Below, one piece after another: positions 15,373-22,935 of a DNA stretch of 28,141 nt (its first letter is position 1; every line of letters begins with the position of its first letter). Below the pieces are notes generated by a model. It worked only from the letters and a program-made list of their open reading frames with translations. It ran no database searches and was not told the DNA's origin. The stretch spans positions 1-28,141 of the forward strand of contig CAMLLU010000070.1 in NCBI GenBank assembly GCA_946480925.1, in the 5' to 3' direction. This stretch comes from an uncultured Rivibacter sp. (GTDB lineage Bacteria; Pseudomonadota; Gammaproteobacteria; Burkholderiales; Burkholderiaceae). The translations under genes and the position numbers were made by a program.

Positions 15373-16767
15373 ATGCGCTACCAGCACACCGTCGGCCCGA
15401 GCACCTGGCAGTTTCGCGACCTGAAGGACGTGATGGCCAAGGCCACGCCGCTGCGTTCAGGCGACCAGTTGGCGGGCATCGCTGCCGGCACGGCAGCCGA
15501 GCGCATGGGTGCGCGCATGTGCCTGGCCGATCTGCCGCTGGCGCGCTTTCTCGACGAGGCGCTGGTGCCTTACGAAGGCGACGAGGTCACCCGGCTCATC
15601 GTCGACGGTCATGACGCGGCCGCCTTCGCGCCAGTGGCGCACCTCACGGTGGGCGACTTCCGCGACTGGCTGCTTTCCGATGCGGCCGACACGGCCGCCC
15701 TCACAGCGCTCGCCCCCGGCCTCATGCCCGAGATGGTGGCCGCCGTGAGCAAGCTCATGCGCAACCAGGACCTCATCCTCGTCGCCCGCAAGTGCCGTGT
15801 CGTCACGCGCTTTCGCAACACCATCGGCCTGCCGGGCCATCTGGCCGTACGCCTGCAGCCCAACCACCCCACCGACAGCCCGCGCGGCATTGCCGCTTCC
15901 ATGCTCGACGGGCTGCTCTATGGCGCCGGCGACGCGGTGATCGGCATCAACCCCGTGAGCGACAGCCTGCCCTCGCTCGTGGAGCTGCTGCGCCTGCTCG
16001 ACGAGGTGATCCAGCGCTTCGAGATCCCCACGCAAAGCTGCGTGCTCACGCACGTGACCAACACCGTGCAGGCCATCGAGATGGGTGCGCCGGTGGACCT
16101 GGTGTTCCAGTCCATCGCCGGCACCGAGGCAGCCAACTCGGGCTTCGGCATCTCCCTTGCGCTGCTGCGCGAAGCGCGCGAGGCCGCGCTCTCGCTCAAG
16201 CGCGGCACGGTGGGCGACAACGTCATGTATTTCGAAACCGGCCAGGGCAGCGCGCTGTCGGCGAATGCGCACCACGGCGTGGACCAGCAGACGCTCGAGG
16301 CGCGCGCCCATGCCGTGGCGCGCGCCTTCTCGCCGTTGCTCACCAACACGGTGGTCGGCTTCATCGGCCCCGAATACCTGTACGACGGCAAGCAGATCAT
16401 CCGCGCCGGCCTCGAGGACCACTTCTGCGGCAAGCTGCTGGGCGTGCCGCTGGGCTGCGACGTCTGCTACACCAACCATGCCGAAGCCGACCAGGACGAC
16501 ATGGACACGCTGATGACGCTGCTGGCCAGCGCCGGCCTGCCCTTCCTGATGGGCGTGCCCGGCGCCGACGACGTGATGCTCAACTACCAGAGCACTTCGT
16601 TCCACGACGCGCTCTACCTGCGCCGCCTCTTCGGGCTGAAACGCGCACCGGAGTTCGAGGCATGGCTGGCGCGCATGCAGATCGCCGATGCGCAGGGCGA
16701 GCTGCGCCCCGTGGAAGCCGGCCATCCGCTGCTGCAGCAGATGAACACCTTGAGGCTTGCGGCATGA
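15373..16767 (+). CDS. eutB: Ethanolamine ammonia-lyase large subunit
   Basis: EutB is the catalytic TIM-barrel subunit of the adenosylcobalamin-dependent lyase that turns ethanolamine into acetaldehyde and ammonia. From the ATG at 15373 it has 464 residues, in the normal range, with a GGAAGGA ribosome binding site. Conserved stretches include KLMRNQDLILVARKCRVVTRFRNTIG, the segment LQPNHPTDSPRGI, VFQSIAGTEAANSGFG and the C-terminal NYQSTSFHDA. The longer frame to 15253 overlaps the permease gene and is not needed. The stop shares ATGA with eutC. No microcompartment shell, reactivase (eutA) or cobalamin adenosyltransferase gene is present here, so this is the short cytosolic type of ethanolamine pathway. 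Confidence 0.97.
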   Translation: MRYQHTVGPSTWQFRDLKDVMAKATPLRSGDQLAGIAAGTAAERMGARMCLADLPLARFLDEALVPYEGDEVTRLIVDGHDAAAFAPVAHLTVGDFRDWLLSDAADTAALTALAPGLMPEMVAAVSKLMRNQDLILVARKCRVVTRFRNTIGLPGHLAVRLQPNHPTDSPRGIAASMLDGLLYGAGDAVIGINPVSDSLPSLVELLRLLDEVIQRFEIPTQSCVLTHVTNTVQAIEMGAPVDLVFQSIAGTEAANSGFGISLALLREAREAALSLKRGTVGDNVMYFETGQGSALSANAHHGVDQQTLEARAHAVARAFSPLLTNTVVGFIGPEYLYDGKQIIRAGLEDHFCGKLLGVPLGCDVCYTNHAEADQDDMDTLMTLLASAGLPFLMGVPGADDVMLNYQSTSFHDALYLRRLFGLKRAPEFEAWLARMQIADAQGELRPVEAGHPLLQQMNTLRLAA

Positions 16768-17558
16768 CGACAACGAAGCCGCCCGTCACGCTGGACCCCT
16801 GGGCCGCCTTGCGCGCGCACACGCCGGCACGCATCGCACTCGGCCGGGCCGGCGCCAGCCTGCCCACCGGTGAAGTGCTGCGCTTCGGCCATGCCCATGC
16901 GATGGCGCGCGATGCGGTGCACGTGGCCGCGGACGTGCAAGCGCTCGAAGCCGCCTTCAAGGCGGAAGGCTTCGACACGCTGCACGTGGAAAGCGCCGCA
17001 ACCGACCGAGCCACCTACCTGCTGAGGCCCGACCTCGGCCGCAGGCTCGACGAACGCAGCATGACGAAGCTGCAAACGATCGAGACACCCGCCTGCGACC
17101 TGCTGCTGGTGGCTGCGGACGGCCTGTCATCGCTGGCGGTGCAGCGCCACGCATTGCCTCTGGCATGCGAGATCCGCACGCAGGCGCCGGCGGGCTGGAA
17201 GCTGGGCCCCGTCGTCATTGCCACGCAGGCGCGCGTGGCGCTGGGTGACGACATCGGCGGTGTGCTGCGGCCTCAGCTCGTGGCCATGCTCATCGGCGAA
17301 CGGCCCGGCCTGAGCTCGCCCGACAGCCTGGGCATCTACCTCACGTGGGCCCCCCAGCTTGGGCGCACCGACGCACAGCGCAACTGCATCTCGAACGTGC
17401 GCCCCGAAGGGCTGGGCTATACGGCCGCGGCGCGCAAGCTGTGGTGGCTGTGCACCGAAGCCCGGCGCCTGCAGGCCACGGGCGTGTCGCTCAAGGACAT
17501 GAGCGACACCGCGCCGCTCGCGCCTGCGGCGGGTAGTGAACCGGCCCTTCCTGGCTGA
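16764..17558 (+). CDS. eutC: Ethanolamine ammonia-lyase small subunit
   Basis: EutC (264 residues) pairs with EutB and helps bind adenosylcobalamin. Characteristic segments are the early LRAHTPARIALGRAG, then LRFGHAHAMARDAVH, the cobalamin-side VIATQARVALGDDIG, MLIGERPGLSSPDSLG, and TDAQRNCISNVRPEGL near the C-terminus. The ATG overlaps the eutB stop by four bases, indicating coupled translation and equal subunit supply. It is the last gene of the eat-eutB-eutC operon. The acetaldehyde dehydrogenase needed to finish the pathway is not in the window. The C-terminal tail after KDMSDTAPL is low-complexity and probably disordered. Confidence 0.97.
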   Translation: MTTTKPPVTLDPWAALRAHTPARIALGRAGASLPTGEVLRFGHAHAMARDAVHVAADVQALEAAFKAEGFDTLHVESAATDRATYLLRPDLGRRLDERSMTKLQTIETPACDLLLVAADGLSSLAVQRHALPLACEIRTQAPAGWKLGPVVIATQARVALGDDIGGVLRPQLVAMLIGERPGLSSPDSLGIYLTWAPQLGRTDAQRNCISNVRPEGLGYTAAARKLWWLCTEARRLQATGVSLKDMSDTAPLAPAAGSEPALPG

Positions 17559-17642
17559 TGTTTCCTGGCCCGCGGGCGCAGTGCAGCCGGCGCATTTGCG
17601 ACGACTCGTAAAATCGCTGCCTCTTTCTGCAGCACATCCCCG
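17559..17642 (+). promoter_or_regulatory. Gap before serB with a possible -10 box
   Basis: TAAAAT at 17609-17614 is a five-of-six match to the -10 consensus and stands 28 bases before the serB ATG, a spacing common in this bacterial group. I see no convincing -35 box 16-18 bases upstream and no ribosome binding site. A GCCCGCGGGC palindrome (17570-17579) just after eutC may weakly mark the end of the ethanolamine transcript. Independent transcription of serB is therefore plausible but unproven. Confidence 0.35.
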
Positions 17643-18353
17643 ATGAATTCCAACACCCGGCCTGGCCTCGTGATCCAGGGCTTCACCCCGCCGCTGTCGT
17701 GGCACGACTTCAAGCTCGTCGCCTTCGACATGGATTCCACGCTCATCAACATCGAATGCGTGGACGAGATCGCCGACGCCGCAGGCCGCAAGGCCGAAGT
17801 GGCCGCCATCACCGAAGCAGCGATGCGCGGTGAGATCGCCGACTACAAGGAAAGCCTGCGCCAGCGCGTGGCGCTGCTCAAGGGCGTGCCGGTGGCGGCC
17901 ATGCAGCAGGTCTACGACCAGCGCCTGCAACTCAACTCCGGTGCCGAAGCGCTGGTGCGGGCGGCGCAGGCCGCAGGCCTGAAGACGCTGCTGGTGTCGG
18001 GTGGTTTCACCTTCTTCACCGACCGCATCCGCGACCGGCTGGGGCTCGACTTCACGCGCAGCAACGTACTCGAAGTCGATGCGGGAGGCGCCCTCACCGG
18101 CCGCATGGTCGACCAGGACTGGGGCGACATCTGCGACGGCGAAGAAAAGAAGCGCATGCTGCTTCAGACCTGCGAGCGGCTGGGCATCTCGCCCAGGCAA
18201 GCCATCGCGGTGGGCGACGGTGCCAACGACCTGCCGATGATGGGCGTGGCCGGCCTGTCGGTGGCCTATCACGCCAAGCCCACGGTGCGTGAGCAGGCCA
18301 TGGTGGCCATCAACGAAGGCGGCCTCGATCGCCTGTTCGAAGTGCTGAAGTGA
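17643..18353 (+). CDS. serB: Phosphoserine phosphatase
   Basis: SerB hydrolyses O-phosphoserine to serine, the last step of serine synthesis from 3-phosphoglycerate, in the cytoplasm. This 236-residue HAD-superfamily enzyme has all motifs: DMDSTLI near residue 29 (nucleophile and acid/base aspartates), the cap-domain signature IECVDEIAD, motif II VSGGFTFF, a lysine in EEKKRM, and motif III/IV GDGANDLPMM. It lacks the extra ACT-like N-terminal domain of the long E. coli form, as is usual in betaproteobacteria. It lies 84 bases after eutC and converges on the GGDEF-EAL gene across a hairpin repeat. Confidence 0.96.
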   Translation: MNSNTRPGLVIQGFTPPLSWHDFKLVAFDMDSTLINIECVDEIADAAGRKAEVAAITEAAMRGEIADYKESLRQRVALLKGVPVAAMQQVYDQRLQLNSGAEALVRAAQAAGLKTLLVSGGFTFFTDRIRDRLGLDFTRSNVLEVDAGGALTGRMVDQDWGDICDGEEKKRMLLQTCERLGISPRQAIAVGDGANDLPMMGVAGLSVAYHAKPTVREQAMVAINEGGLDRLFEVLK

Positions 18354-18360
18354 ACCACCC

Positions 18361-18440
18361 CCGTAGCGGCTTCGCCGCTCCCCCTCAAGGGGGCGACGCC
18401 AGCGGACCGGCGAAGCCGGATCCGCGGCGTCTGCTGGGCT
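18361..18440. repeat. Three-hairpin intergenic repeat, probable transcription end
   Basis: Three neighbouring stems are visible: AGCGGC/GCCGCT around TTC (18365-18379), CCCCC/GGGGG around TCAA (18380-18393), and a 16-bp stem from GACGCC, GCGGA and CCGGC against GCCGG, TCCGC and GGCGTC, with two single bulged A residues and loop GAA (18395-18431). Sequences of this type recur between genes in Burkholderiales genomes as I know them. It lies between convergent genes and could terminate both transcripts or protect 3' ends, although no T-run follows. Confidence 0.7.
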
Positions 18441-18519
18441 GCGACCGCTGGACGCGGCGCACCGGTTCATGTGTCGAGGGTGCCGCTTCGGCGTCAGGGG
18501 AAAACTGAAGTAACGCGCC

Positions 18520-20694
18520 CTACATCAGCGCCAGCTGCGCCGAGTTGACGGCCGGCTTGCCACCGGGCAGTGGCCCGGGCCTTTCGGCCGCCGTTTCACC
18601 TGCTGGCATGGGCTGGCCAAAATACCAGCCCTGCCCGATGTCCACACCCAGCTCGCGCAGCTTCACGCACTGCTCGGCGCTTTCCACGCCTTCGGCCACG
18701 CACGCGATGCCGAAGCTGCGGGCGATCGACACGATGGCCGTGACGATGGATGAGCCGGAGTCGCCCTCGATGTGCTGCACGAAGCTGCGGTCGATCTTCA
18801 CCGCATCGACCTGCAGCCGGTGCAGATAGGCCAGCGACGAATAGCCGGTGCCGAAATCATCGATCGCGATGCGCACGCCCAGCGCACGAAGCGCACCCAG
18901 CGCGGCCTCCAGCCGTTGGGCGTCGGCCGCGAACACGCTTTCGGTGACCTCGATCTCCAGCCGTTGCGCCGGCAGGCCGCTGGCCCGCAGGGCTGCCGAC
19001 ACATCGGCCGGGAAGTCGCTGCGTAACAGCTGCACCACCGACACGTTCACGTTGACGATGGGCGCCAGCTCGCCCGGCCAGCCCACCGCCGCGGCACAGG
19101 CACGCTCGAGCACCCAGCGCCCCAGCGCAACGATCGCGCCCGACTCCTCCGCGATGGGAATGAACTCCGTCGGCGCCACCTCGCCCAGCGTGCGGCTCTT
19201 CCAGCGCAGCAGCGTCTCCAGCGCGTGCAGGCGGCCGTCGTGCAATGAAGTGAGCGGCTGGAACACGAGGTGGAACTCACGCTCGGGGTTGGCGTGGCGC
19301 AAGGCCTGCGCGATTTCGTAGCGGCGTTGCGAGCGCTCGGCCAGCGCGGGTTCGAACAGGCGCACGCAGGCGCGGCCCTCGTTCTTGGCGGCGTACACCG
19401 CCATGTCTGCGTTGCGGATCAATGCTTCGGCATGGCGGCCATGCTCGGGGTAGCGCGCCACGCCCACGCAGGCATCGATGCGCACGCTCTGGCCGCCCAC
19501 GTTGAGTGGCGCGCTCACGGCCTGACGCAGGCCCTCGGCAATGGCCAGCAGCGCCTCATCGCCTGCGGCATGGGTGATCACGGCCACGAACTCGTCACCA
19601 CCCCAGCGCCCCACCGTGCCCTGCGTGCCGAGCGCCGCCTTCAGCCGCTTGGAAACCTGCCGCAGCACCACGTCGCCCGAGAAATGCCCCATCGCATCGT
19701 TCACTTCCTTGAAGCGGTCGAGATCGAGGAACAGCACGCCGGGGCGGTGGTCGCCGCCGAGGCTCGCCTCCAGTTGCTGCAGGATGGCATCGCGGTTCAC
19801 CAGCCGCGTCACCGCATCGTGCGTGGCCAGCTCGGTGAGCCGTGCGGCGGTGCGCTCGCGCTCCTGCGCCTGCTGCTCGAGTTCGTTCATGCGCTCGCGT
19901 GCCTGCAGCACCTGCGCCTTCGCTTCCAGGAGCCTTGCATTGGCAGCATCCAGGCGACGCCGGAGCTTGTCACCTCGCAGTTGGTCTTTCTGGGCGGCAT
20001 GGCGCAGCCGGGCGTACTTGCGGGTCAGCCGCAGCACGGCCACCGTGTGGCGGTGGATCTGGCGGGTGCGCTGCGCCATGCAGGCGTGGTACAGCAGCAC
20101 CAGCACACCGGTCAGCACGTGCTCGTTCGTGCCTGCGACCACCATGCCCACCGCCGCCGGCACGAGCACCAGCGCGGCACAGCATTGGGCCAGGCGCTGC
20201 AGCGGGGCCAGTGCGGCAATGCCCGTGGCCACCACGCCGGCCAGCACCGCCATCGACACCAGCGCCTGCGGCCCCTGCTGTTGCGGCCACCACCATGCGG
20301 CATAAGCGCCCCACAAGGCGGCCGCCACAAAAGCGCAAGCCCAGAGCACACGGCGCACCTCGCGCCAGCGCCGCTTGAATTCGGCATGCGACAGCCAATG
20401 CCGCCGCAGCACGAAACTGGCGCCCAGCACGCCGAGCATCAGCAGCAGCCAGCCGACATGCAGGTCATGGTCGAGGCCAGGTTGCTGAAGGCCCATCGCG
20501 ACCACGACACATGCGCCCACCGCCTGCGCCAGCAGCGCAAACACCATGCGTTCCAGGGCCCGGCGGGTCAGCGCAGGCTCCAACTCTGGGCCTGAAGCAG
20601 ACGCGACGGAGTTGCCTTGCGCAGTGTCATGCGCAAGGCTTTGCAGCTGAGAAGTTGCGATGTCGGGCAGGCGTGTCACGGCGAAGCTGGGCAT
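18520..20694 (-). CDS. Membrane GGDEF-EAL cyclic-di-GMP signalling protein
   Basis: This 724-residue protein has about five or six membrane segments at residues 50-215, a charged coiled-coil linker (roughly 225-290), a GGDEF domain and an EAL domain. The diguanylate cyclase motif GGDEF is intact at about 365-369; the RxxD inhibitory site expected just before it is absent. The EAL motif reads ETL (ALETLLRW, near 493) but keeps the metal-binding glutamate. The other phosphodiesterase residues are present: VNVNVS, EVTES, DDFGTGYSS (near 611), KIDRSF, AEGVE and GQGWYFGQP. Both synthesis and breakdown of cyclic di-GMP are possible. A GTG two codons upstream (20700) is an alternative start. It is probably last in a minus-strand group with rraA and the Lrp gene. 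Confidence 0.93.
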   Translation of the reverse strand: MPSFAVTRLPDIATSQLQSLAHDTAQGNSVASASGPELEPALTRRALERMVFALLAQAVGACVVVAMGLQQPGLDHDLHVGWLLLMLGVLGASFVLRRHWLSHAEFKRRWREVRRVLWACAFVAAALWGAYAAWWWPQQQGPQALVSMAVLAGVVATGIAALAPLQRLAQCCAALVLVPAAVGMVVAGTNEHVLTGVLVLLYHACMAQRTRQIHRHTVAVLRLTRKYARLRHAAQKDQLRGDKLRRRLDAANARLLEAKAQVLQARERMNELEQQAQERERTAARLTELATHDAVTRLVNRDAILQQLEASLGGDHRPGVLFLDLDRFKEVNDAMGHFSGDVVLRQVSKRLKAALGTQGTVGRWGGDEFVAVITHAAGDEALLAIAEGLRQAVSAPLNVGGQSVRIDACVGVARYPEHGRHAEALIRNADMAVYAAKNEGRACVRLFEPALAERSQRRYEIAQALRHANPEREFHLVFQPLTSLHDGRLHALETLLRWKSRTLGEVAPTEFIPIAEESGAIVALGRWVLERACAAAVGWPGELAPIVNVNVSVVQLLRSDFPADVSAALRASGLPAQRLEIEVTESVFAADAQRLEAALGALRALGVRIAIDDFGTGYSSLAYLHRLQVDAVKIDRSFVQHIEGDSGSSIVTAIVSIARSFGIACVAEGVESAEQCVKLRELGVDIGQGWYFGQPMPAGETAAERPGPLPGGKPAVNSAQLALM

Positions 20695-20758
20695 CGGCAC
20701 CCAGGCTGGCCAATATCACCCGACACAGTTGGTCACAGCAACAGGCTCCCCCGTCGGC

Positions 20759-20774
20759 ACCGGCCCAAGCCGGT
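20759..20774. terminator. Hairpin between rraA and the GGDEF-EAL gene
   Basis: Perfect stem ACCGGC/GCCGGT with loop CCAA, about 50 bases beyond the rraA stop on the minus strand and 65 bases before the GGDEF-EAL start. No T-run follows on the minus strand, so termination would be partial or Rho-assisted. The rest of the 131-base gap shows no riboswitch-like conservation that I recognise. Confidence 0.3.
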
Positions 20775-20825
20775 ACTTGTTGGCGCCAGCCGCTGTTCGC
20801 CATGCGCCATCGCACTGGCAGAGGT

Positions 20826-21329
20826 TCAAAGCATGCTGGCCGCCACGACCATGCCGTCTGCGTCGGCATAGAGCCAATCGCCCGGCCGCACCCACACGCC
20901 CTGCACCTGCACCGGCACGTCGCGCTGGCCGGTGTTGCGCTTTTCTGTGGGCAGCGGCATCAGCGCGAGCGCCCGGATCCCCACGTCGGCGCTGGAGATC
21001 TCGGCGATATCGCGCACGCAGCCATCCACCACCAGCCCGGCCCAGCCGTTCTTGGTGGCCGCGGCCGCAAGGTTGCCGCCCACCACGGCACGGCGCAGCG
21101 AGCCGCCGGCATCGACAACCAGCACGCGCCCGCGGCCAGGCTCTTCGACGGCGGTCTTGACCAGCGAGTTGTCTTCGTGGCACTTCACCGTGCTCACCGG
21201 GCCCGCAAAGCGCGGGCGGCCGCCGAAGTCGCGAAACACCGGCGGCAACACGCGGAAGGCGCCGCTGCCGTCGCTCTTGTGCAGGTCGCACAGGTCGCAG
21301 GTCGAGAAATCGTCGGAGGCTCGGCTCAT
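20826..21329 (-). CDS. rraA: RraA-like protein (RNase E regulator / HMG aldolase family)
   Basis: The 167-residue protein aligns throughout with E. coli RraA, an RNase E-binding inhibitor: TCDLCDL, FGGRPRFAGPVSTVKC, EDNSLV, GRGRVLVVDAGGSLRRA and the C-terminal GDWLYADADGM. The same fold includes 4-hydroxy-4-methyl-2-oxoglutarate/oxaloacetate aldolases. Those enzymes need an Arg-Asp pair, which is present here in DGCVRDIAE but is Arg-Gln in E. coli RraA as I recall it. Aldolase or oxaloacetate decarboxylase activity is therefore possible and the RNase E role is uncertain. It follows the Lrp-type gene by 35 bases on the same strand and lacks a clear ribosome binding site. Confidence 0.88.
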   Translation of the reverse strand: MSRASDDFSTCDLCDLHKSDGSGAFRVLPPVFRDFGGRPRFAGPVSTVKCHEDNSLVKTAVEEPGRGRVLVVDAGGSLRRAVVGGNLAAAATKNGWAGLVVDGCVRDIAEISSADVGIRALALMPLPTEKRNTGQRDVPVQVQGVWVRPGDWLYADADGMVVAASML

Positions 21330-21364
21330 GGTGAAGGCTTCGGTTGGTTGTGGATCAGGCGCTG

Positions 21365-21856
21365 TCAGGCGTTCTCGACCTTCTTGATCGGCGGCTTCAC
21401 GTCCTCATGGCGCGGCGGCAGCATGACCTTGTGCTCGCGTGCGGCATTGAGAATGATCGACGTCGACGTCTCGGTGAGGATGCAGAACTTGGTGACCACC
21501 GCATCGAGGTGGGGCACGTCGATGACGGCGATCTCGAGGATCCAGCTGTCTTCGCCCGTCACGTTGTAGGCATTCACGACCTCGGGCGTCTGCTGCACCA
21601 GCTTCACGACCCGCGCATAGTCGGCGCGCCCGACCCTGACCAGCGCGCGGATGCCGTAGCCGAGCGCTGCAAGGTTCACCGTGGCCCGGTAGCCTGTGAT
21701 CACCCCGGCCAATTCCAGCTTGCGTACGCGTTCGGTCACCGCCGGCTGGCTCAGGTGCACACGGCGGCCGAGTTCGGCCATCGAGAGGCGCGCGTCGGCC
21801 TGCAGCTCCGCAAGGATGCGGGTGTCATATTGGTCAAGGTCCAATGTGCCGTTCAT
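21365..21856 (-). CDS. Lrp/AsnC-family transcriptional regulator
   Basis: The 163-residue protein has an N-terminal winged helix-turn-helix (LDQYDTRILAELQADARLSMAELGRRVHLSQPAVTERVRKLE, residues about 8-50), followed by the AsnC/RAM ligand-binding and oligomerisation domain. That domain contains VRVGRADYARVVKLVQQTPEVVNAYNVTGEDSWILEIAV. Family members sense amino acids or related small molecules and bind DNA as octamers. The ATG at 21856 is chosen over a TTG two codons upstream. It is divergent from a YedA-like exporter with 104 bases between, the usual arrangement for a regulator and its transporter target. The C-terminal tail is basic and proline-rich. Confidence 0.93.
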   Translation of the reverse strand: MNGTLDLDQYDTRILAELQADARLSMAELGRRVHLSQPAVTERVRKLELAGVITGYRATVNLAALGYGIRALVRVGRADYARVVKLVQQTPEVVNAYNVTGEDSWILEIAVIDVPHLDAVVTKFCILTETSTSIILNAAREHKVMLPPRHEDVKPPIKKVENA

Positions 21857-21878
21857 GTTCAAAGCCTAGCAGCGCAAT

Positions 21879-21905
21879 TGCCATTGATTTCAAACTGATT
21901 TGGCA
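21879..21905. promoter_or_regulatory. Dyad in the divergent lrp-type/yedA-like region, candidate operator
   Basis: TGCCA (21879-21883) and TGGCA (21901-21905) form a dyad with a 17-base AT-rich centre. The motif TGATTT also repeats directly at 21885 and 21896, eleven bases (about one helical turn) apart, with TGATTC at 21915. Helical phasing and an AT-rich centre suit an Lrp/AsnC octamer. The exporter gene itself has an AGGA ribosome binding site at 21951. I see no clear -35/-10 pair. Confidence 0.4.
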
Positions 21906-21960
21906 TGACATCCTTGATTCTTCTATCGATGCAGACACGCTTGTTTTCTAGGATGGCGGC

Positions 21961-22872
21961 ATGAGTTCAGTCGCCTCCGCCGTCATCGCACCCCGCAGCG
22001 GGCTGTCGCCACTCGTCATCGCCTGCCTGGCCGCCACCTGGCTGGTCTGGGGCTCCACCTACCTCGCCATCAAGTTCGCGCTGGTGAGCTTTCCGCCTTT
22101 CGTGCAGATGGGCACGCGCTTTCTCTGCGCAGGCCTGCTGCTGATGGCATGGATGCGATGGCGCGGCGCCCCCTGGCCCACGCGGCTGCAGTGGCGCAAT
22201 GCGCTGCTCGTGGGCGCACTGATGCTGGGCGGCGGCATGGGTGGCACGGCCTATGCCGAGCAGACCGTGGGCTCGGGCCTCGTGGTGGTCTTCATCGCCA
22301 TCGTGCCGGTGATGATGGCCGCCGGCCAGATGCTGTGGCGCGTGTACCCCAGCCGGCTCGAAGCAGCCGGCATCGCGGTGGGCCTGGCGGGTGTGCTGAT
22401 GCTTACGCAAGGTGCGGGCTTCCAGGCATCGACCGCAGGACTCTTGGCCATCGCGCTGGCCTGCCTCACCTGGTGTACCGGCAGCCTGATGAGCCAGCGC
22501 AGCTTCTCGCTCGCCCCCGGTGCGGTGGGCTTCGCGAGCGAAATGGTCTGCGGCGGTCTGGTGCTGATGGTGATGGCCGCCATCAACGGCGAGTACCCGG
22601 TGCTCGCAGCGCAATGGCCGCCAGAGCCCAGCGCAGCGCTCGCGTGGCTCTACCTCGTGGTGTTCGGCTCGCTGATCGCCTTCAATGCCTACATGGTGCT
22701 GCTGGCGCGCGCATCAGCGGGGCTGGCTTCGAGCTATTGCTTCGTGAACCCGGTGATCGCGATGCTGCTGGGGGTGAGCTTGGGTGGTGAGGTGGTCACC
22801 GGCTTCGAGTGGCTCGCGGCCGGGGTGGTGCTGGCGGGGGTCGTCTTGTTGCTCGCGGGGCGGGCGCGCTGA
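21961..22872 (+). CDS. EamA-family (DMT) exporter, YedA-like
   Basis: This 303-residue protein has ten hydrophobic segments arranged as two EamA repeats, the drug/metabolite transporter architecture. The first repeat contains ATWLVWGSTYLAIKFAL and FPPFVQMGTRFLCAG, as in E. coli YedA. The second ends SYCFVNPVIAMLLGV..GEVV, a typical closing signature. Such proteins export amino acids or other small metabolites by proton exchange; the substrate cannot be read from the sequence. The divergent Lrp/AsnC gene suggests an amino-acid-related substrate and inducer. Its stop codon is in the loop of a GC-only hairpin. Confidence 0.9.
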   Translation: MSSVASAVIAPRSGLSPLVIACLAATWLVWGSTYLAIKFALVSFPPFVQMGTRFLCAGLLLMAWMRWRGAPWPTRLQWRNALLVGALMLGGGMGGTAYAEQTVGSGLVVVFIAIVPVMMAAGQMLWRVYPSRLEAAGIAVGLAGVLMLTQGAGFQASTAGLLAIALACLTWCTGSLMSQRSFSLAPGAVGFASEMVCGGLVLMVMAAINGEYPVLAAQWPPEPSAALAWLYLVVFGSLIAFNAYMVLLARASAGLASSYCFVNPVIAMLLGVSLGGEVVTGFEWLAAGVVLAGVVLLLAGRAR

Positions 22873-22880
22873 GCCCGCCC
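22858..22880 (+). terminator. GC-only hairpin at the exporter stop codon
   Basis: Perfect 8-bp arms GGGCGGGC (22858-22865) and GCCCGCCC (22873-22880) enclose a loop that includes the TGA stop at 22870-22872. It lies between convergent genes and probably helps end transcription, but lacks a following T-run. Confidence 0.45.
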
Positions 22881-22935
22881 AGGGCTTTGCCGCAGCGTTC
22901 GCCAAGGACATAGCGGGCCTTCAACAACGAAAACG

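Noticed and set aside
13806..15374. A 522-codon minus-strand frame opposite the ethanolamine permease
   Set aside because: His/Asp/Gln-rich antisense translation of membrane-protein codons; the plus strand encodes an intact transporter.
20695..20825. Possible cyclic-di-GMP riboswitch before the GGDEF-EAL gene
   Set aside because: The gap has a small hairpin but none of the conserved GEMM-type core sequences that I know.
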